64,000 bases of DNA from Straminergon stramineum (lineage: Eukaryota > Streptophyta > Bryopsida > Hypnales > Calliergonaceae). The notes under the pieces are model-generated. The model did not search any database and was not told the DNA's origin. It saw nothing but the letters and a program-made list of their open reading frames with translations. Numbering within the stretch: position 1 is the first letter of the stretch; each line of letters begins with the position of its first letter. Positions 23,693 to 35,952 of the stretch are shown here, piece by piece. The stretch lies in the NCBI GenBank assembly GCA_963920665.1, contig OY987263.1:34956547-35020546 (forward strand), read 5' to 3'. A program made the translations under genes and the position numbers.

Positions 23693-24600
23693 TTAAAATT
23701 GCTTAAATTCTTTTTTAAATGATGAAGTTGAAAAGTTAAACTTTATTAAATATTAGGTAGAGGTTGTTGAAATTGAAAAGTTAGTACAATATATAAATTG
23801 AACACATTGTCTAATTCAACAAATATTTCAAATACAAGGGCATTAGATGTAATAATGGTTCAAGTTGCAATTTGTAGTAGTACTCTTTCTACAATGGCTA
23901 ATGCAATTCTGTACTCTCAATTCCACAAAAATATTCAAATATCGTGAGAACCAATATCACTTGCATATTTGGCAAATTGTGAATATTTTTAATTCTATAA
24001 ATGTCAACTTCCTTCAATTTGGGGTACAATTATCATAAATGGTATGCAATACCAACATACCAAGGCCCAAAAATATTTGGAGAAAAAATTGACAAAATAT
24101 AAAGTAATTTCAAATTTTGGTGTACAAAACCAAATTTTAGACATGGCTAACTTGAAATTGATTTTCTTTCAATCACAACTAATTTTTCTTCAAACTTCTA
24201 CGGAAATGTGTTATACAGAATATGTTGCATACTACAACTTTCGTATGTCTACTTTTGGACTTTGCCCATTAATGCTCATGATCTAGTTTTTTGAATGAAA
24301 AAAAAATCCAATTCATACTCAATTGTTCTTCACTAAAACTAATATGATGTAGTATATAATTGTGAAAACAACACTATATTCAACACAAAAATCTCATTCC
24401 AAGGAAGATTTGAAAAAATTCATTTTCTTCTTACTTCAAATACTATCTTGAAATGTTTAATTACAAAACTCTAGAAACTTTTCCCACATACTACAAATTT
24501 TTGCCCATAACCTTTTGCCCCTTGTATTTCAAAATTAAAAAATTCTCACTACACAACTAGAAATCACCAAAAAAATGACTAGTGTATTGCCAATTCACTT

Positions 24601-24995
24601 AACCTCCTCCCATGTACAAGGTGATTTAGAGTAAGCTAGACCCCATATTTCCTTTTGAAATTTTGTAGAAGTGTACCCAAAAAAACTTAGAACTCTTGAA
24701 TGGTGGAGAGATGAAAACTCATCAAGAACAAAAATTTTACTCCAAGAGGACTCAAAGTCTACTAACCCCGTTTACCAAGAATGATCAAATATTTTCTTTT
24801 ACATTTCAAACATTATAATCTTTCATTCCATGTGGTCAAATGGGCTGAAACTTTTTTCACACATTATCACAATATCCTACTACTGGCTTTTTGTATAATT
24901 GAAGTTTAAAAAAAATTATTTGAATTTTGGACAATGCACTAAAAAATGACAATTTAAAACTATTTATCTTGAAAACACCCGTCTTCTTTTAGGGG
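24601..24995 (-). mobile_element. Truncated TTAA element related to type B
   Basis: The right end TTTTAGGGG is followed by TTAA at 24996-24999. The right-hand 250 nt match type B in the orientation of 43653-44234: ATTTCAAACATTATAATCTTTC, CATGTGGTCAAA and CACTAAAAAATGACA. The left border is uncertain; TTAACC at 24597 is a candidate. Confidence 0.5.
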
Positions 24996-24999
24996 TTAA

Positions 25000-25866
25000 G
25001 TACAATTCTAATAAGTGGTACAAAAATTATAAGGTCTTTCCCCTAAGACCCCAAAGACTGCAAGGAAATTGCCGGATCTTACTCGGGAGCATTGTGTCAT
25101 GGTGCCATACTTCCAAAGAGACTCAAAGATGAGACTACCCTCTACTCTTTGTTATACAACTCCATAATATGGACATGCCTAGATAGAAAGGAATGCACTC
25201 ACATTCAACCGTGAAAATTGATGAAGACAAATGATTGACCAAATGCTATGGGAAGCCTTCATTGACCATGGATGCACACGAAGGATGCCTGCCTATGATT
25301 TATCTAGTCTATACCTAACAATGTTAGCAAATGAGCACAGAGACATACATAATCCTATAAGCCTTGAATTTAGTTGTACGTATATACCTATAACCATTTG
25401 AAGGTGTTTATAACATATGTTCCTATAACGTAGATACATTATAACATGGAAAGAGTCTATAACATAGATTCTTATAACTACAAAACTGATAGAAGGTGTC
25501 TATAATATAGATTTATGGGCTCATAGATTCTATATTCACATGCTAGCACTCCCTAGTCTACACTCTAGACTTGCAAATAGGTTTGTTAATATTTTGACAA
25601 GATTTGGATGCAAAATCCATTTTTTTGCACTAGGCAAGGTTTGAAAGTTGTATAGTCTACGGACCACCCTCTCACTAGCTTGTTCGAGTAATTGAGTTGG
25701 CTTTTTGTTTTGTCCTGCCAAGAATTTCCCTCAATTCGTTGTTTAGTTTGTTAACTTTTTTAATGTTTATAATGGAATAAATTTGACCGTTTTTTTTTAA
25801 TTATAAATTTTCTTAAATTTTGGTGTCCAAATGTAAGCATTTATCTTTAGTTATCTTATTCTTCAA
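25000..25866. other. Intergenic, no gene seen
   Basis: Contains a degenerate short-period repeat around 25385-25530 (variants of TATAACATAGATTC). Nothing else is identifiable. Confidence 0.45.
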
Positions 25867-26752
25867 TCCCTAAAGGACCAAGGAGCCTACTTTGAGCTTT
25901 TTGAGAAGTTGACAGTAGGCTCTATTGACTTCATAGTTTGGAATTCTTGCATGAATTTTTCATCATGGATGCTACTCATCATAATCTACATGTGAAGCTT
26001 TGTTTCATGTCATTCTAATAAATATTGCAAAAGTTAAAAGCCTTTTTTCAATTTCAATGTGAAATCAAGCATCGAAAAATTTATTCTAAAAAAATATTAA
26101 TTTAGGGTGGGGGATTTTATAGATGATACCTACTAAAAAGCTTTTGAACAATTGAATTCCAAGTAATGAAGAGTTTTATTTAGCAAGTAATGAAGGTAGA
26201 AAAAACATGTGAAGCCGTCTTTTGCTCTCAATTTTGAAAATTTTGAAATAATTAAAATAAAATAAAATAAAATATTTATTAGAATATTCTCTCAATTGTA
26301 ATTAAAAAAATTTAATTCTTCCAAAAGTTATTAGCATATTAGTTTTATCTTTCATTTAGTAACTCCTTGTACTTTACAATTTCAAAATAAATGAATATAA
26401 AAGTTTTTTTGGTTAATTTCTTCACATATATTCTCAACCCATTTTCAATTTATTAACTAAAATGCACAAGTTATAAGACATAAGTGTTTTTTTATAAGAA
26501 TGTTGAAAGACAAAACTTCACCTTTTGGAAGGGCTAGAAAAGCCTAAATTTTGAAAGTTTAGGCATATTCAACTTGCAATTGGTGGAGATATTCACTCTT
26601 TTATTTTGGGACCACATACTTGAACAAATTCATCAAAGGATCCTATGATTAGATTTGTTAAAAAATAAATATTGATGAAGATTTTGACCTTGCTTGAAAG
26701 ATGAGCGTTTTGAAGCAATTTTGGACCTCTAAGTGTGAAAGAATTTTAGGGG
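25867..26752 (+). mobile_element. Candidate TTAA-type element (886 bp, unclassified interior)
   Basis: The left end TCCCTAAAGGACC follows TCAA (one change from TTAA). The right end TTTTAGGGG is followed by TTAA at 26753-26756. Size and ends fit the TTAA group, but I found no second copy of the interior, so the pairing of the two ends is inferred. Confidence 0.4.
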
Positions 26753-26756
26753 TTAA

Positions 26757-28971
26757 AAACAAAGTTTGTTAAAAACAGATATGATTTGAATCATGCACAT
26801 GTGATAGTGCTTTAAATCATTGTACTATAATAATTGTGATATTTTATTCAAATTTAGTTTTTATTATTTATTTTTTCTTACTTTCATAAAGTAAATTTTA
26901 AATGCCATCTATAGAAGACATCCCTCTAACATAAACTGATAGCACCTACACAAACAAATTTTTTAATCAAATGAATTAAGAAATTGGAGTTGTAGAATGA
27001 GAATTGAACTACAAAGGTCGGAACCTAATTATCAAGTTTGAAAGGTAAAAGAGAGACAAAATAAACTACAAAAATATATATCTCATTAACCTTGGAAGGA
27101 CATTGAGGCCAAAAAGAGGTCAATGGATGACTTTCAAGACTACCATTGAAATGTAGAATGTACCTATAGATCCAAAATTTGAATCATTTTTGGCAAAGTG
27201 CCTAGGTGATAAGGCACATCTTCTTAAAGTTAACCTAGTTCAAACTTTGGAAATCCAATTGTAAGTTCAATTTTGATTCCCTTCCAAGGTTTTGTAGTTT
27301 TCCCAAATTCATTTATAACTAAATGAAGATTGAATGAAGTTCAACATAAGACACAATATCACTTCATTAGAATTTTGAGTTTGATATAAGGTCCACAAAT
27401 AGTTCAAGTTCTAAATATGTTCCCTATCTAGGAAAGAGTGATTGATATATTACTTGAAATATCTATGACTATCTATGACTGTCATTGATGAAGGAGATAA
27501 GCTTAACCTCTAAGACAGTGCTTTAGGTGACCAAAAGTGTCCCCACACAGTTTAGTAGTCCAACTCAAAGTGTTGTAAACTTTTGCATCCAATGCCTGAA
27601 TTTAATAAAAACTTGTTGAAAAATTTGCACTCTATCTTCTAGTTTGTGTGATAAATTTTTTAGACTAATCCAAGATGCATTGATTTTTGAGGAGCCATTC
27701 AAAGTTCAAGGGTTTAATTTGAATTTGCCAAACTTCATCAAATGGATAGCTGCAACTTTGGGGGCTTGTATCTCTTTCATACAATATTTGTTTTCAATAT
27801 AAACCATCAGGTTAGATCCCCCTTGAAGTCTAGTTGTTGTGGTAAATTTTCCATGCCAATCCAAGTTATTTTGAATGTTTGGGAGCCATTCAAAGTTCAA
27901 AATCTGAAAATTTATGAATTCCAATGAACTTTGGTTGTGGCTTGTTTCTTCTTCATATGGTGTCCATTTCCAATTTCTTTTTAAATGGGAAAGTTGCGCA
28001 TACTAGTCTGGTTTGTGTGGTTAAGATTTCATATCAATCCAAGAAATTATGAGTGTTTGAGAAGGATTTCAATAGGAGGTGGTTCAACCTTTGATGTTCT
28101 TTTTGCGACTTTTTGACATTCCAAAGCCATTCTGCAAACATAGTGAGTCATTTGAATGATATTTTCTTGCACCAATGCATTAGTATGTTGGTTTTGAAGC
28201 ACTTTATAGTTTAAAGTTTTTTCATTTGAGTAGGTTTAGAAATCAAATTTCACCTCTAATTTGTTGCTAGGGAAATTTTAGCATCCTTTTTCAATACTAA
28301 AACATTCTAATCTTGCAACCTATGTGACCAAATGACTCCAAATTTGTTTCATGTCATCTATAACAAGTGCACTACAAGATTGAACTATTGAGATTTCTAC
28401 ACCTCAATGACATTTAAACCTACAACATCTCAATATCAATGATATGAATTTTTAAACCCCAAATGGCATATCACATGGGCCATTTTTGTGGGACTATTGA
28501 AATGATCACTTGAGCATTTCATCAATTTTTTGGCATAGCACCAAAGAATACGAGGCATTGCATCTATTTGTTGCATCTATTTTAGGGGAGACAACCCATT
28601 CCAGATCACTCCCCCATTATCGCAACATAAGGTGTAGTAATTTCAATCAAAAGGTGATTAACACAATTCATGCTGGCACAGTTCCCAGTGCAATTGTGGC
28701 GCATTATGATTGGCTACAACACTCTCAATATTGCAACCAACCCTTGGTCGGAAATAGGAAGGTGTATATGACCAATATAGGGTGGAATAGAATCTTCAGC
28801 TAAAAATTCATAGTAATTTTGTTTTGAGAAATAAAAATCTGAAAATTATGGATATTTTACGAACTCTCTTTCTCCACATGGGAAAATTTCCCACTATTAA
28901 AAACTCCCTTGCAGATACATGTATTTGCTTAAGTGGTCAGAAATGAGTTGCTTCCCCGAAAATGAAAAAGT
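26757..28971. other. Intergenic; one unrecognised 97-codon frame
   Basis: Mostly AT-rich, non-coding. At 28510-28803 a 97-codon plus-strand frame has somewhat higher GC than its flanks, but it matches no family I recognise and has no neighbouring exon signal. At about 27415-27500 a segment with CCCTATCTAGGAAAGAGT recurs at about 36770-36850. Confidence 0.4.
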
Positions 28972-28975
28972 TTAA

Positions 28976-29543
28976 CCCCTAAACGCGTCAACATCCATTT
29001 TCTAGACAATGAACAATTTGAAACACTAGTTTCATCCTCCTAACTACTTGGATGAAAGTTATTTTAATTTGTGAAGATACATTATCAAATTTTTCTCCTA
29101 TCTAAGAATTGGATTTGTTGTTACAAGAGTTCATATTTTTCTAAAATTACAAATGTGCAAGTATGTCAAGTGGTCAAATTGCATTGACTTTAGTTCTAAA
29201 TAGGATTAGCTAAAATGAGGTCATAGATAGGAAGAACACAAAAATTTCAAAAAATCACCGTGTGAAGAGAACCTCATTTCAAATCCATTCCAACAAATTT
29301 TACTCAAAAAATGATAATATTTTGCTTGTAATCAAAATTTGAAGGAATTTTGGAATTTCTCTTTCAAAATTTATAAAAAATATTGGTGATAAAATTGGTG
29401 AATCTAACCGTACATATGGAATCTAAAAATCATAATCTACAACTTTCATTTGTATATCAATTCCCAAATATGCTTCCAAATAGCACTTTATAATGATTTT
29501 TCTCAAATTGTCAATTCTGGAGATGAATCTCGACGTTTAGGGG
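28976..29543 (+). mobile_element. TTAA-flanked miniature element, type A copy 2
   Basis: Exact TTAA at 28972-28975 and 29544-29547. Ends CCCCTAAACG and CGTTTAGGGG are perfect inverted matches for 10 nt, and similarity continues inward to ACAATTTGA on both sides (about 45 nt). The interior matches 13238-13702. It is about 100 nt longer than copy 1, because of extra sequence near 29100-29220. Confidence 0.85.
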
Positions 29544-29699
29544 TTAAGTATGTTTCTCTGCAAATTGTTTATAGTCACTTGAAATCAAAAAACCGAGATG
29601 CTAATATGAAGTACAGTAAGCTACAACTTCATAGAAACTACACTCAGAAATTCTGTACATGAGGAATAACAATTTCATTAAATTATGGCATTCATGTAC

Positions 29700-30725
29700 A
29701 GGAAGTTCTAAGAACTAGGACTAGGATTGGTATGGATTTACACTTCCGGCTGCGCACCCTGAAAGTGCCGAAGCAGTGGATCTTGACGCCTGGTGTAGAA
29801 ATTACCAGCACTATGAAAGGGACACCGACGGCCTCTTCACAGTTTCAACATTCCAATAGCTTACAAAGCAACCTAGAAGCTTACGACCCATTTCCAACAA
29901 CTTAAGGAATGCAGCATAGCTGCAGGATGGGTTTGGTGAGGGAAAAAATTTCCTAATGCAGTGACTGTGATCATTCTATGCTTACAATGTACATTTCTGT
30001 TGCTCCAGCTAGTACGTGTCAGTTGTGAGCAGAAATGTAAATCATGACTGATTGGAAAAACATCAACCTATACTGTGAAAATGGGGGGGGGGGCGAGAAT
30101 GGGTGACTACTTTACAATTTCAGCTACACACTTGAAGAATCATGGATAACACATCCATAAGTTTTACATCGGACCCCAAATTTTTATCTACGATTCACAG
30201 ACTGCATACAAATTGTAGCCTGAGTATACACACGTGATATCATTCAGCTGCTAGCTACTACGTCCTCCACACACAAAAAAACCTGCAACGGCAACTCCAG
30301 TGCAAGCAAGAACCATCATATTACTACAAAATTGGCCTTCAAATTTCTTGAAAGTTCAAAATCCCACAGCGACGTGATCCAACCCCGGCAAATTCTACTT
30401 ATTCAATACGCTAGCTACCTGCTGCAGCTCCTCTGAAAGCTAAGCCACCACCTATCTTACTTGTCTAGAATAGTCCACAATACTTGAACCTGTCCGAATA
30501 ATCTACAATATTTTTGGGAAGAAACTCGTCTCCACCACCAATCCATGGGCCATCCAAGTATTCGGGAAAATTTTGCAAAGCTCACCAACCACCATTGCCA
30601 ACACTCAACTCGTAGCGAAGACACCAACCACAACCCCTGAAGAACCGAAAACTCATGGATCGATGAAGTGAAGAAAAGCAACTGCACCCCTTGGAAGATT
30701 GAAGTTCAGGAAGCAAGTCCTTCTG
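29700..30725 (-). other. Downstream flank and probable 3' UTR of the BURP gene
   Basis: Less AT-rich than neighbouring intergenic DNA and without repeats matching elsewhere. The part next to the stop codon is probably transcribed as 3' UTR on the minus strand; how far it extends is unknown. An 11-nt G-run lies at 30083-30093. No second gene could be supported. Confidence 0.45.
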
Positions 30726-32680
30726 TTACTGAGTTCCACCAGCAACCCACACCACGTCATTCTGCACAGTCCAGTGACAAGCTTCCGCCCCTCTTGGGAC
30801 ATTCAAAGCCTTGAAAGCCGGATGCTCAGACGCCCACAGACTCGTGTCCAAGTGGCAGATCCCCACAGCATCAATCACAGTCCCCTCATCCACACGAAGC
30901 TTCGCTTGAACCACCTTCGTCCCAGTTACATGATGGCAATAGTACAGCGCCGAAGGAAACATCACTGTGTGACATACCACAATATGCTCTCCTTCGGCCA
31001 CACTTCTCTTCGTCACACTCTCAATCTTCGCAACAGAACTCGTCGTCACGTCTGGCGCGCCTTCAGTTGCGAGCGCCACCACTTGCGTCCCGAGCTGCTC
31101 CGCCACGAACTGCGCCATTGCGGGAAGCGTCATCGCACACGCCTTCTCTTCGCCAGGCAAGGCCGCATTCTCGCACAAATACGCCGCTGTCCCCATCATG
31201 GTCGCCATGGGCGTATTGTCTTGGATGTTGAAGATGTTCCTGAGCTTCGGTAAGTTGTTGGTGGTGAGAGGTGGGAGAGTGGTGGCGACGGCGGAAGGGA
31301 GGAAGGCGCGGGAGGGGATGGGGTCGTGGAGGTCTGAAGACAAGCGCATGTGGTTGCCTGTGAGGAGATGCTCTTCCAAGAAGAAATCAAACTGGAAGTC
31401 ATTGATAGTCTTGATTGAGGAAGCGCGAGGAGAGTTGCTGTTGACGTGTGAGTGGTGGAAGGGACCGTAAGAGGAGATTTGGAGATTTTCGTCGCAGATG
31501 AGAGATGCGGAGGTGCAGAAGGCGGCGCTCATGGAAGGGAAGACGGCGCCGCGAGTGACCGCAGCTGCGAAGCGGGTAGCGAGGGGGGTGTTTTCCACTG
31601 GGGAGATGGACTCCAGGAGCGGCGCTGGGACGGCGACATTAGGCAAGACTGCGCTCCAGAGGGTGCCTGCGGAGGTGTCATCCAGTGTCGACACCAGTCG
31701 ACTCATCTGCAAAAATCATTCAGAAACACATTTTCGTAAGGTCTAACAATCCTAATAAGCTTAAAAAATCTCTTACATGATCTTGAACAGTTCATAAGCT
31801 TACAAGATCTCATCGCAACGTGTAGCTGAACCTTCGTGTGAACAAGATAGGGAGCTACTAGGCCAAGCTACACGGTCCTTAGTCTTGAACTATACCAGTA
31901 CGTCTCTACGTACCGTTTCGCCTTTCATGAGTACGTACGAGAATGCAACCACGCAATCTAACGAAAGCTCAAATTGAAGGGGCTGAGCAAGGGAGGACTC
32001 GGCCTGATTGCAAAAGCTGTTCAGGGCTTAAAGAAGAAGAGTGACGTAGTTTTCTTTAGGCCCTGTAAATAAAGAATCTGTTGAGGAGTTCGACTGACTC
32101 TGACTACAATAGGAAGCGGCGCTTCAGTCTTTTGACGCCTGCTTCGGAGGCAAGCGCTATGACTCAGACACGAACAGGCTCCGAAAGAAGATTTACACAA
32201 TGTCCAATTGCTATCTCGAACGGAGTCTAAGGATACAGCATACATTACTACTGCAAGAATATATCAATCACCGCAAGGACAGTGCTTGAAGCAGATGCAA
32301 TATGCAATTCCTTCGTTCCAAGGAGTCTAACAATATATATACATAGCACGCACGACTGCCGTCAGAATCCACTACTGCAAGAACAGACAGAAGCAATGCT
32401 CCATTCCTTCAGCCAGGCAAGCGATAAATATATCACATCCATTATTCAAGACTCTAAAACACCGGTCGAATTGAATTGCTATACAAAGCTCCATCTTCGA
32501 CACACTTCCAACATGCACATTGACTGAAAAATCATGAAAGAAAGATCGATTACACCAGCGAACCAAAGAGTGACCCAAAAGACTCCCGGAAGGGACTGTC
32601 AAGAGTGGTAACCGAAGCAACCAGCGACATACCAGTGTGATGAGTGCCAGCACTAGAGCCACAGCATGTCCATTTGCCAT
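30726..32680 (-). CDS. BURP-domain secreted protein, 2 exons, 342 aa
   Basis: BURP proteins are plant-specific apoplastic or cell-wall proteins, several linked to pectin or stress responses; the role of this one is not known. Exon 1 is 32680-32633 (16 codons), the 926-nt intron has GTATGT donor and TTTTTGCAG acceptor, and exon 2 is 31706-30726. Exon 1 encodes most of a signal peptide (MANGHAVALVLALITL). Residues 30-50 contain LWSAVLPNVAVPAPL, matching the conserved pre-BURP segment. The BURP domain runs from about residue 124 (FFLEEHLLTG) to near the end. It has the LPKLRNIFNI and GEEKACAMTL blocks and four Cys-His pairs at 261, 273, 300 and 326, spaced 10, 25 and 24 residues. The terminal VVWVAG is typical. 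No repeat-rich middle region is present, unlike RD22 or polygalacturonase-beta types, so it resembles short BNM2/USP-like members. Exon 2 itself begins with ATG; starting there would lose the signal peptide. Confidence 0.93.
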
Positions 32681-33430
32681 GGCAGCTCACGACCAAACCA
32701 CCCCAAAAAAACCACAGAACCGTTGGAAAGCTAAAGGAGATGCAAAAATTGTATGGAAACCCGGGGCAGTGCAAGGCAAGGAAAGACAAGGCAAGGCAAA
32801 GGTAAGGCAAAGGCCAGTAGAAGATCGACTACACTTCGGAGTACTGACTGCGAATGGAGCTCATGGAGGGCGAGCAGTCAGTATATGTAGCCGCCACGAA
32901 GGGGCGGGTGTGCCATCTCCCAAGTTGTGGAATTTGGTAGATTTCCTGGTGGGGGATCTAGGAAGGCGTTTGTTGGGTGAGGCGCCGCCAAGGAGGCCTG
33001 GGAACTGATTCTTGGGATTCGGTAGATTTGCAAGGGGTGGGGGATTGGGGATCTTCAGGTGGTTAGTATTTTGTTTCGTTTTGGCTGCTGCTGCAGGCAC
33101 GCAGGCAGGCAGGCAGGCAGTGGAGCAGCTAGCAGCAGCCAAAGGCTGCTGCAGCCTTCGGTTATATTATGGGGACTCGCTCCCCTCCCTCTCTCCTCTC
33201 TCCTTGGCCATCGGCCCTTCTTGGTGGGAATCATCACAGCCAACGCTTTTCTTCCCCTTTTCTGCTAAATTCTGCCCAGTGCTGGGCTGTCAGACAGACC
33301 AAGAATGTACATGGTTTGAATAATACTTTTGTAAGGAAACTTTGTCACTTTGCTAAAAGGTCTCCCGGCTCTGCTCCATACATGTACGTTACAATACCTC
33401 AAAACGGATGGAGAGCCCGGGCCTCGTAAT
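32681..33430 (-). promoter_or_regulatory. Upstream region of the BURP gene with simple repeats
   Basis: GC-richer than the surrounding DNA, consistent with a promoter and leader. It has an AAGGC-type repeat at about 32770-32815 and a (GCAG/GGCA)n run at 33097-33120 beside a small palindromic stretch GCAGCTAGCAGCAGCC. No TATA box could be chosen with confidence; CTACATATACTG on the minus strand near 32885 is a weak candidate. Frames on both strands in this part look like composition artefacts. Confidence 0.45.
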
Positions 33431-34204
33431 GGAATCAGACACAGTAGTACTCGTACGTAGTAGGGTAGCTCTCGTAGTGAGTGGTGTGCACTAGGGTGTA
33501 TTGTTGATTGAAAAAAGATTCAAGTGACTCTTTGCATCTTCCCGTCCACGAATCTCTCTTCCCACCTATCCACAGTGTGTGGTTGCAGGGAGGACGCACT
33601 CTTGATTAGGAACACGTTCCAAAGCTAGCTGTTTTAAGTGGAGCTTTGTGACAAGGATGGGTGCACATGGAAAATCCTTGTCGATATTGAATTAAATATT
33701 CAATCTTGAGGGGAAAAAATCCCATTAGAGAAATTGTGGACTCTCCACAGGGTTGCCAGGAAGTGCTGAGAGGGACCCTCAATGCATTACATTTATTTTT
33801 CTTGAGGAACTTTTCCCCCTATTTCTGCACTTCGTCACTTCCAAATGTCAGAGCATTCATTCTCAAGTACTATTAGTTAGGATTGTGACAAGTGTTGTTT
33901 TGATATTTGAAACCTCCCCCGAAGCACCTTCCTCTGACGATTTGTGGAATATAAAACTAAAATATACTTCTTGGAACCCCCGATATTCACACAAGGTAAA
34001 TCTTTGTTTTGTCAAAAATTCCCTCTTCTACCATTAGCTTCAATAGGCTCTAGAAATACATTCACTTGTCAAATGCTAGCAGCCCTCCGAAGAGTCCAAA
34101 AATTTTCTAATGCCTTTTTTGCATTCTTCTTCATCTTTGTTCAAGATTACATATGTTGAGCTCAATTTCTCAATGATTTCCCCATATCTTGCAAGTTGAA
34201 ATGT
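33431..34204. other. Intergenic, no feature seen
   Basis: No coding signal or recognisable repeat. Composition changes gradually from moderate GC near the BURP promoter to AT-rich. Confidence 0.45.
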
Positions 34205-34208
34205 TTAA

Positions 34209-34429
34209 CCCTCAAATGTCACCACGGATGTTTTATGTCCGATAGATGCCAAGGAATTATCCTATGTAGGAAAAAAGTGCAACTATTCATCTTCAGAATT
34301 GCAAGTACAAAGGGAAGATCTTCTACAGTAGTTTGGCTTCCAATGGATATTTTTGGTTTTTTTAAGTAGACAATATCACACGGTTCTAGAAGCCACGATT
34401 TCCACGGTTACCAATCCATCTTTTAAGGG
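34209..34429 (+). mobile_element. TTAA-flanked miniature element, type D copy 1
   Basis: TTAA at 34205-34208 and 34430-34433; ends CCCTCAAATG and TTTTAAGGG. The interior is shared with 34963-35196, 47969-48168, 49087-49312 (inverted) and 58075-58295: AAAAGTGCAACTATTCATC-like, GGAAGATCTTC / GGGAGGTCTTG, CAGTAGTTTGNCTTCCAATG and GATTTCCA-GGT-ACCAA. The right TTAA is shared with the next element. Confidence 0.75.
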
Positions 34430-34433
34430 TTAA

Positions 34434-34857
34434 ACTCCTAAAATTCCATGACTATGTTTTCATTGAAAATGCTCCAAAACTGCCATTTTTAGTACAAGTA
34501 TCAAATTTTTGACAGAAAAAACAGTTTTTTTGACACATGTAATAGTAGTATCTTGTTGTATGTTGACTTGAGAATATGTGGTAAAAATTTCAGAAATTTC
34601 CCCTACAGGCAGTGCAAGATATAAGCATTCAAATTCCCTAAAATCATTTTTTGGGCCTTGCAAAAAAATAGGGCAACTGCACTTTACAAGCATACTTTTC
34701 TATGAAAAAATGTCCAAAATGGTGGTGCTTCTTTGGATTCTTTTTACTAGACAAGTTGACCACATGCTTGGAAAAATTTAGATCATTTGGAATTGTACAA
34801 CATATAGGAAAAAAATAATTGCTATGTAGGCAAAAAATGCGTGCTAGTCTTTAGGGG
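34434..34857 (+). mobile_element. TTAA-type element, type C short derivative
   Basis: Starts directly after the TTAA that ends the previous element (34430-34433); right end TTTAGGGG is followed by TTTA (34858-34861). The interior matches 48173-49075: CATGACTATGTTTTCAT-like, AGTACAAGTATCAAATTTTT, AAAATGTCCAAAATGGTGGT and GGAATTGTACAACATATAGG. About 480 nt of the full-length interior is missing after ACATATAGGAAAAAAATA. Confidence 0.75.
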
Positions 34858-34962
34858 TTTAGTTATAAATTTTTACATATCTCTACCTGCAACAATTCAA
34901 GTTGGGATCAAAGGTTGACTTTAACCACTATTTTGGTTCCTTGGGGTTTGGCTTACATTTAA

Positions 34963-35196
34963 CTATGAAACAACACAGTGGCATAAAAGTTTCTAATGGA
35001 TGACCAACAAAGAATTCTTCTATAGGAGATAGAGGGGCAGATGCTCATCCTTAGAATTTTGTGTGAGAGGGGGAGGTCTTGAAGAGTCATTTAATTAACC
35101 TCCAATGAGTGTTCTTGCATGTGGTTTTTAAAGCAAAATAATTCACATGGTACCCAAATGGATGATTTCCATAGTGACCAACCTTGCCTTCCAAGT
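34963..35196 (+). mobile_element. Degenerate type D element, copy 2
   Basis: TTAA at 34959-34962 and 35197-35200. Terminal sequences are eroded, but the interior matches type D: CAGATGCTCATCCTTAGAAT, TTTTGTGTGAGAGGGGGAGG, CATGGTACCCAAATGGATGA and TTTCCATAGTGACCAACC. Confidence 0.6.
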
Positions 35197-35200
35197 TTAA

Positions 35201-35952
35201 TGTGTCACTGTCTTTTTGAGGTAGTTGTAAAATGTGGTTTAGAAATTGTGAGACTTCGAGTTCACTAATGGGCTCAGTTTCTTAGGGTAGTAACTTGGGG
35301 TAACTTATATTTGTATTTGATGTTAGGAACAGATGTTTGCTAAAGTGAATCTAGTCCAAAGATATACCTAAATTCATTTCCACTATAAACGATTATGAAA
35401 TTTCTAGAATGCCTTGAATTTAGAGTAGTTGACTAAGTTTTCATTGAAAAATAAATTCACTTACTTATGATAGCTAAAGGTCCCCTAATGGGTGTTTAAT
35501 CATTAAAGGACAAACTTGCCCAAGGGACATGGTTTTAGGTTCATGTAGTTCTTAATTTTAAATGTTTGGACCTCGCTAAGAAAATATGGTTTCATTAATC
35601 TACTTTTCATTCTTTTTCTATATTTTTTAAATTATTAAATCTATAAGTTTTGTAACACTTTGAAGGTACCATCTTGAAATCCTAAAATACACTACTTCTA
35701 AACTTTTTTTTATTGAATTTCTCGTAATGTGAGCTCAAAGAATACACCAATTACACTATAATGTTTATCACTATATTCATTCTCCATTTTTGCTAAAAAT
35801 TTCATATCATTTTAATGATTTTTATAATTACTATGATCTTTACAAAGAAATTATTAAAAGATTAGATAAATTTTGGATCTATATTTATACATGAAAAAAT
35901 ATCAAAATTTTGAAAGGTATATTTTAATATAGAAAACTAATGAAGTTAGACT
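35201..35952. other. Intergenic, no feature seen
   Basis: AT-rich, no usable frame and no repeat recognised. Confidence 0.4.

Larger units (their letters stand above)
21440..24335. repeat. Large inverted repeat with arms of about 0.5-0.8 kb
   Basis: The left arm (about 21440-22245) and right arm (about 23785-24335) pair in reverse complement. The best segment is 21996-22097 against 23928-24030, sharing AAGGAAGTTGACATTTATAG and GATATTTGAATATT. Others are 22110-22240 against 23795-23910 (CATTGTAG/GAGTAGA, GAACCATT-TTACATCT, ATTTGTTGAATT) and 21500-21660 against 24140-24275 (GTAGTATGC, GGTTAGCCATG). The left arm is longer because of internal tandem duplication. A transposon with long terminal inverted repeats, such as a Mutator-like relic, would look like this, but neither a transposase nor a target duplication was found. 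Confidence 0.65.

Noticed and set aside
30699..31253. A 184-codon plus-strand frame opposite the BURP exon
   Set aside because: The minus strand carries the full BURP motif set; the plus product is a basic, Arg/His-rich shadow.
32861..33323. Several frames of 60-123 codons upstream of the BURP gene
   Set aside because: They run through simple repeats and pyrimidine-rich promoter sequence on both strands, with no family match.
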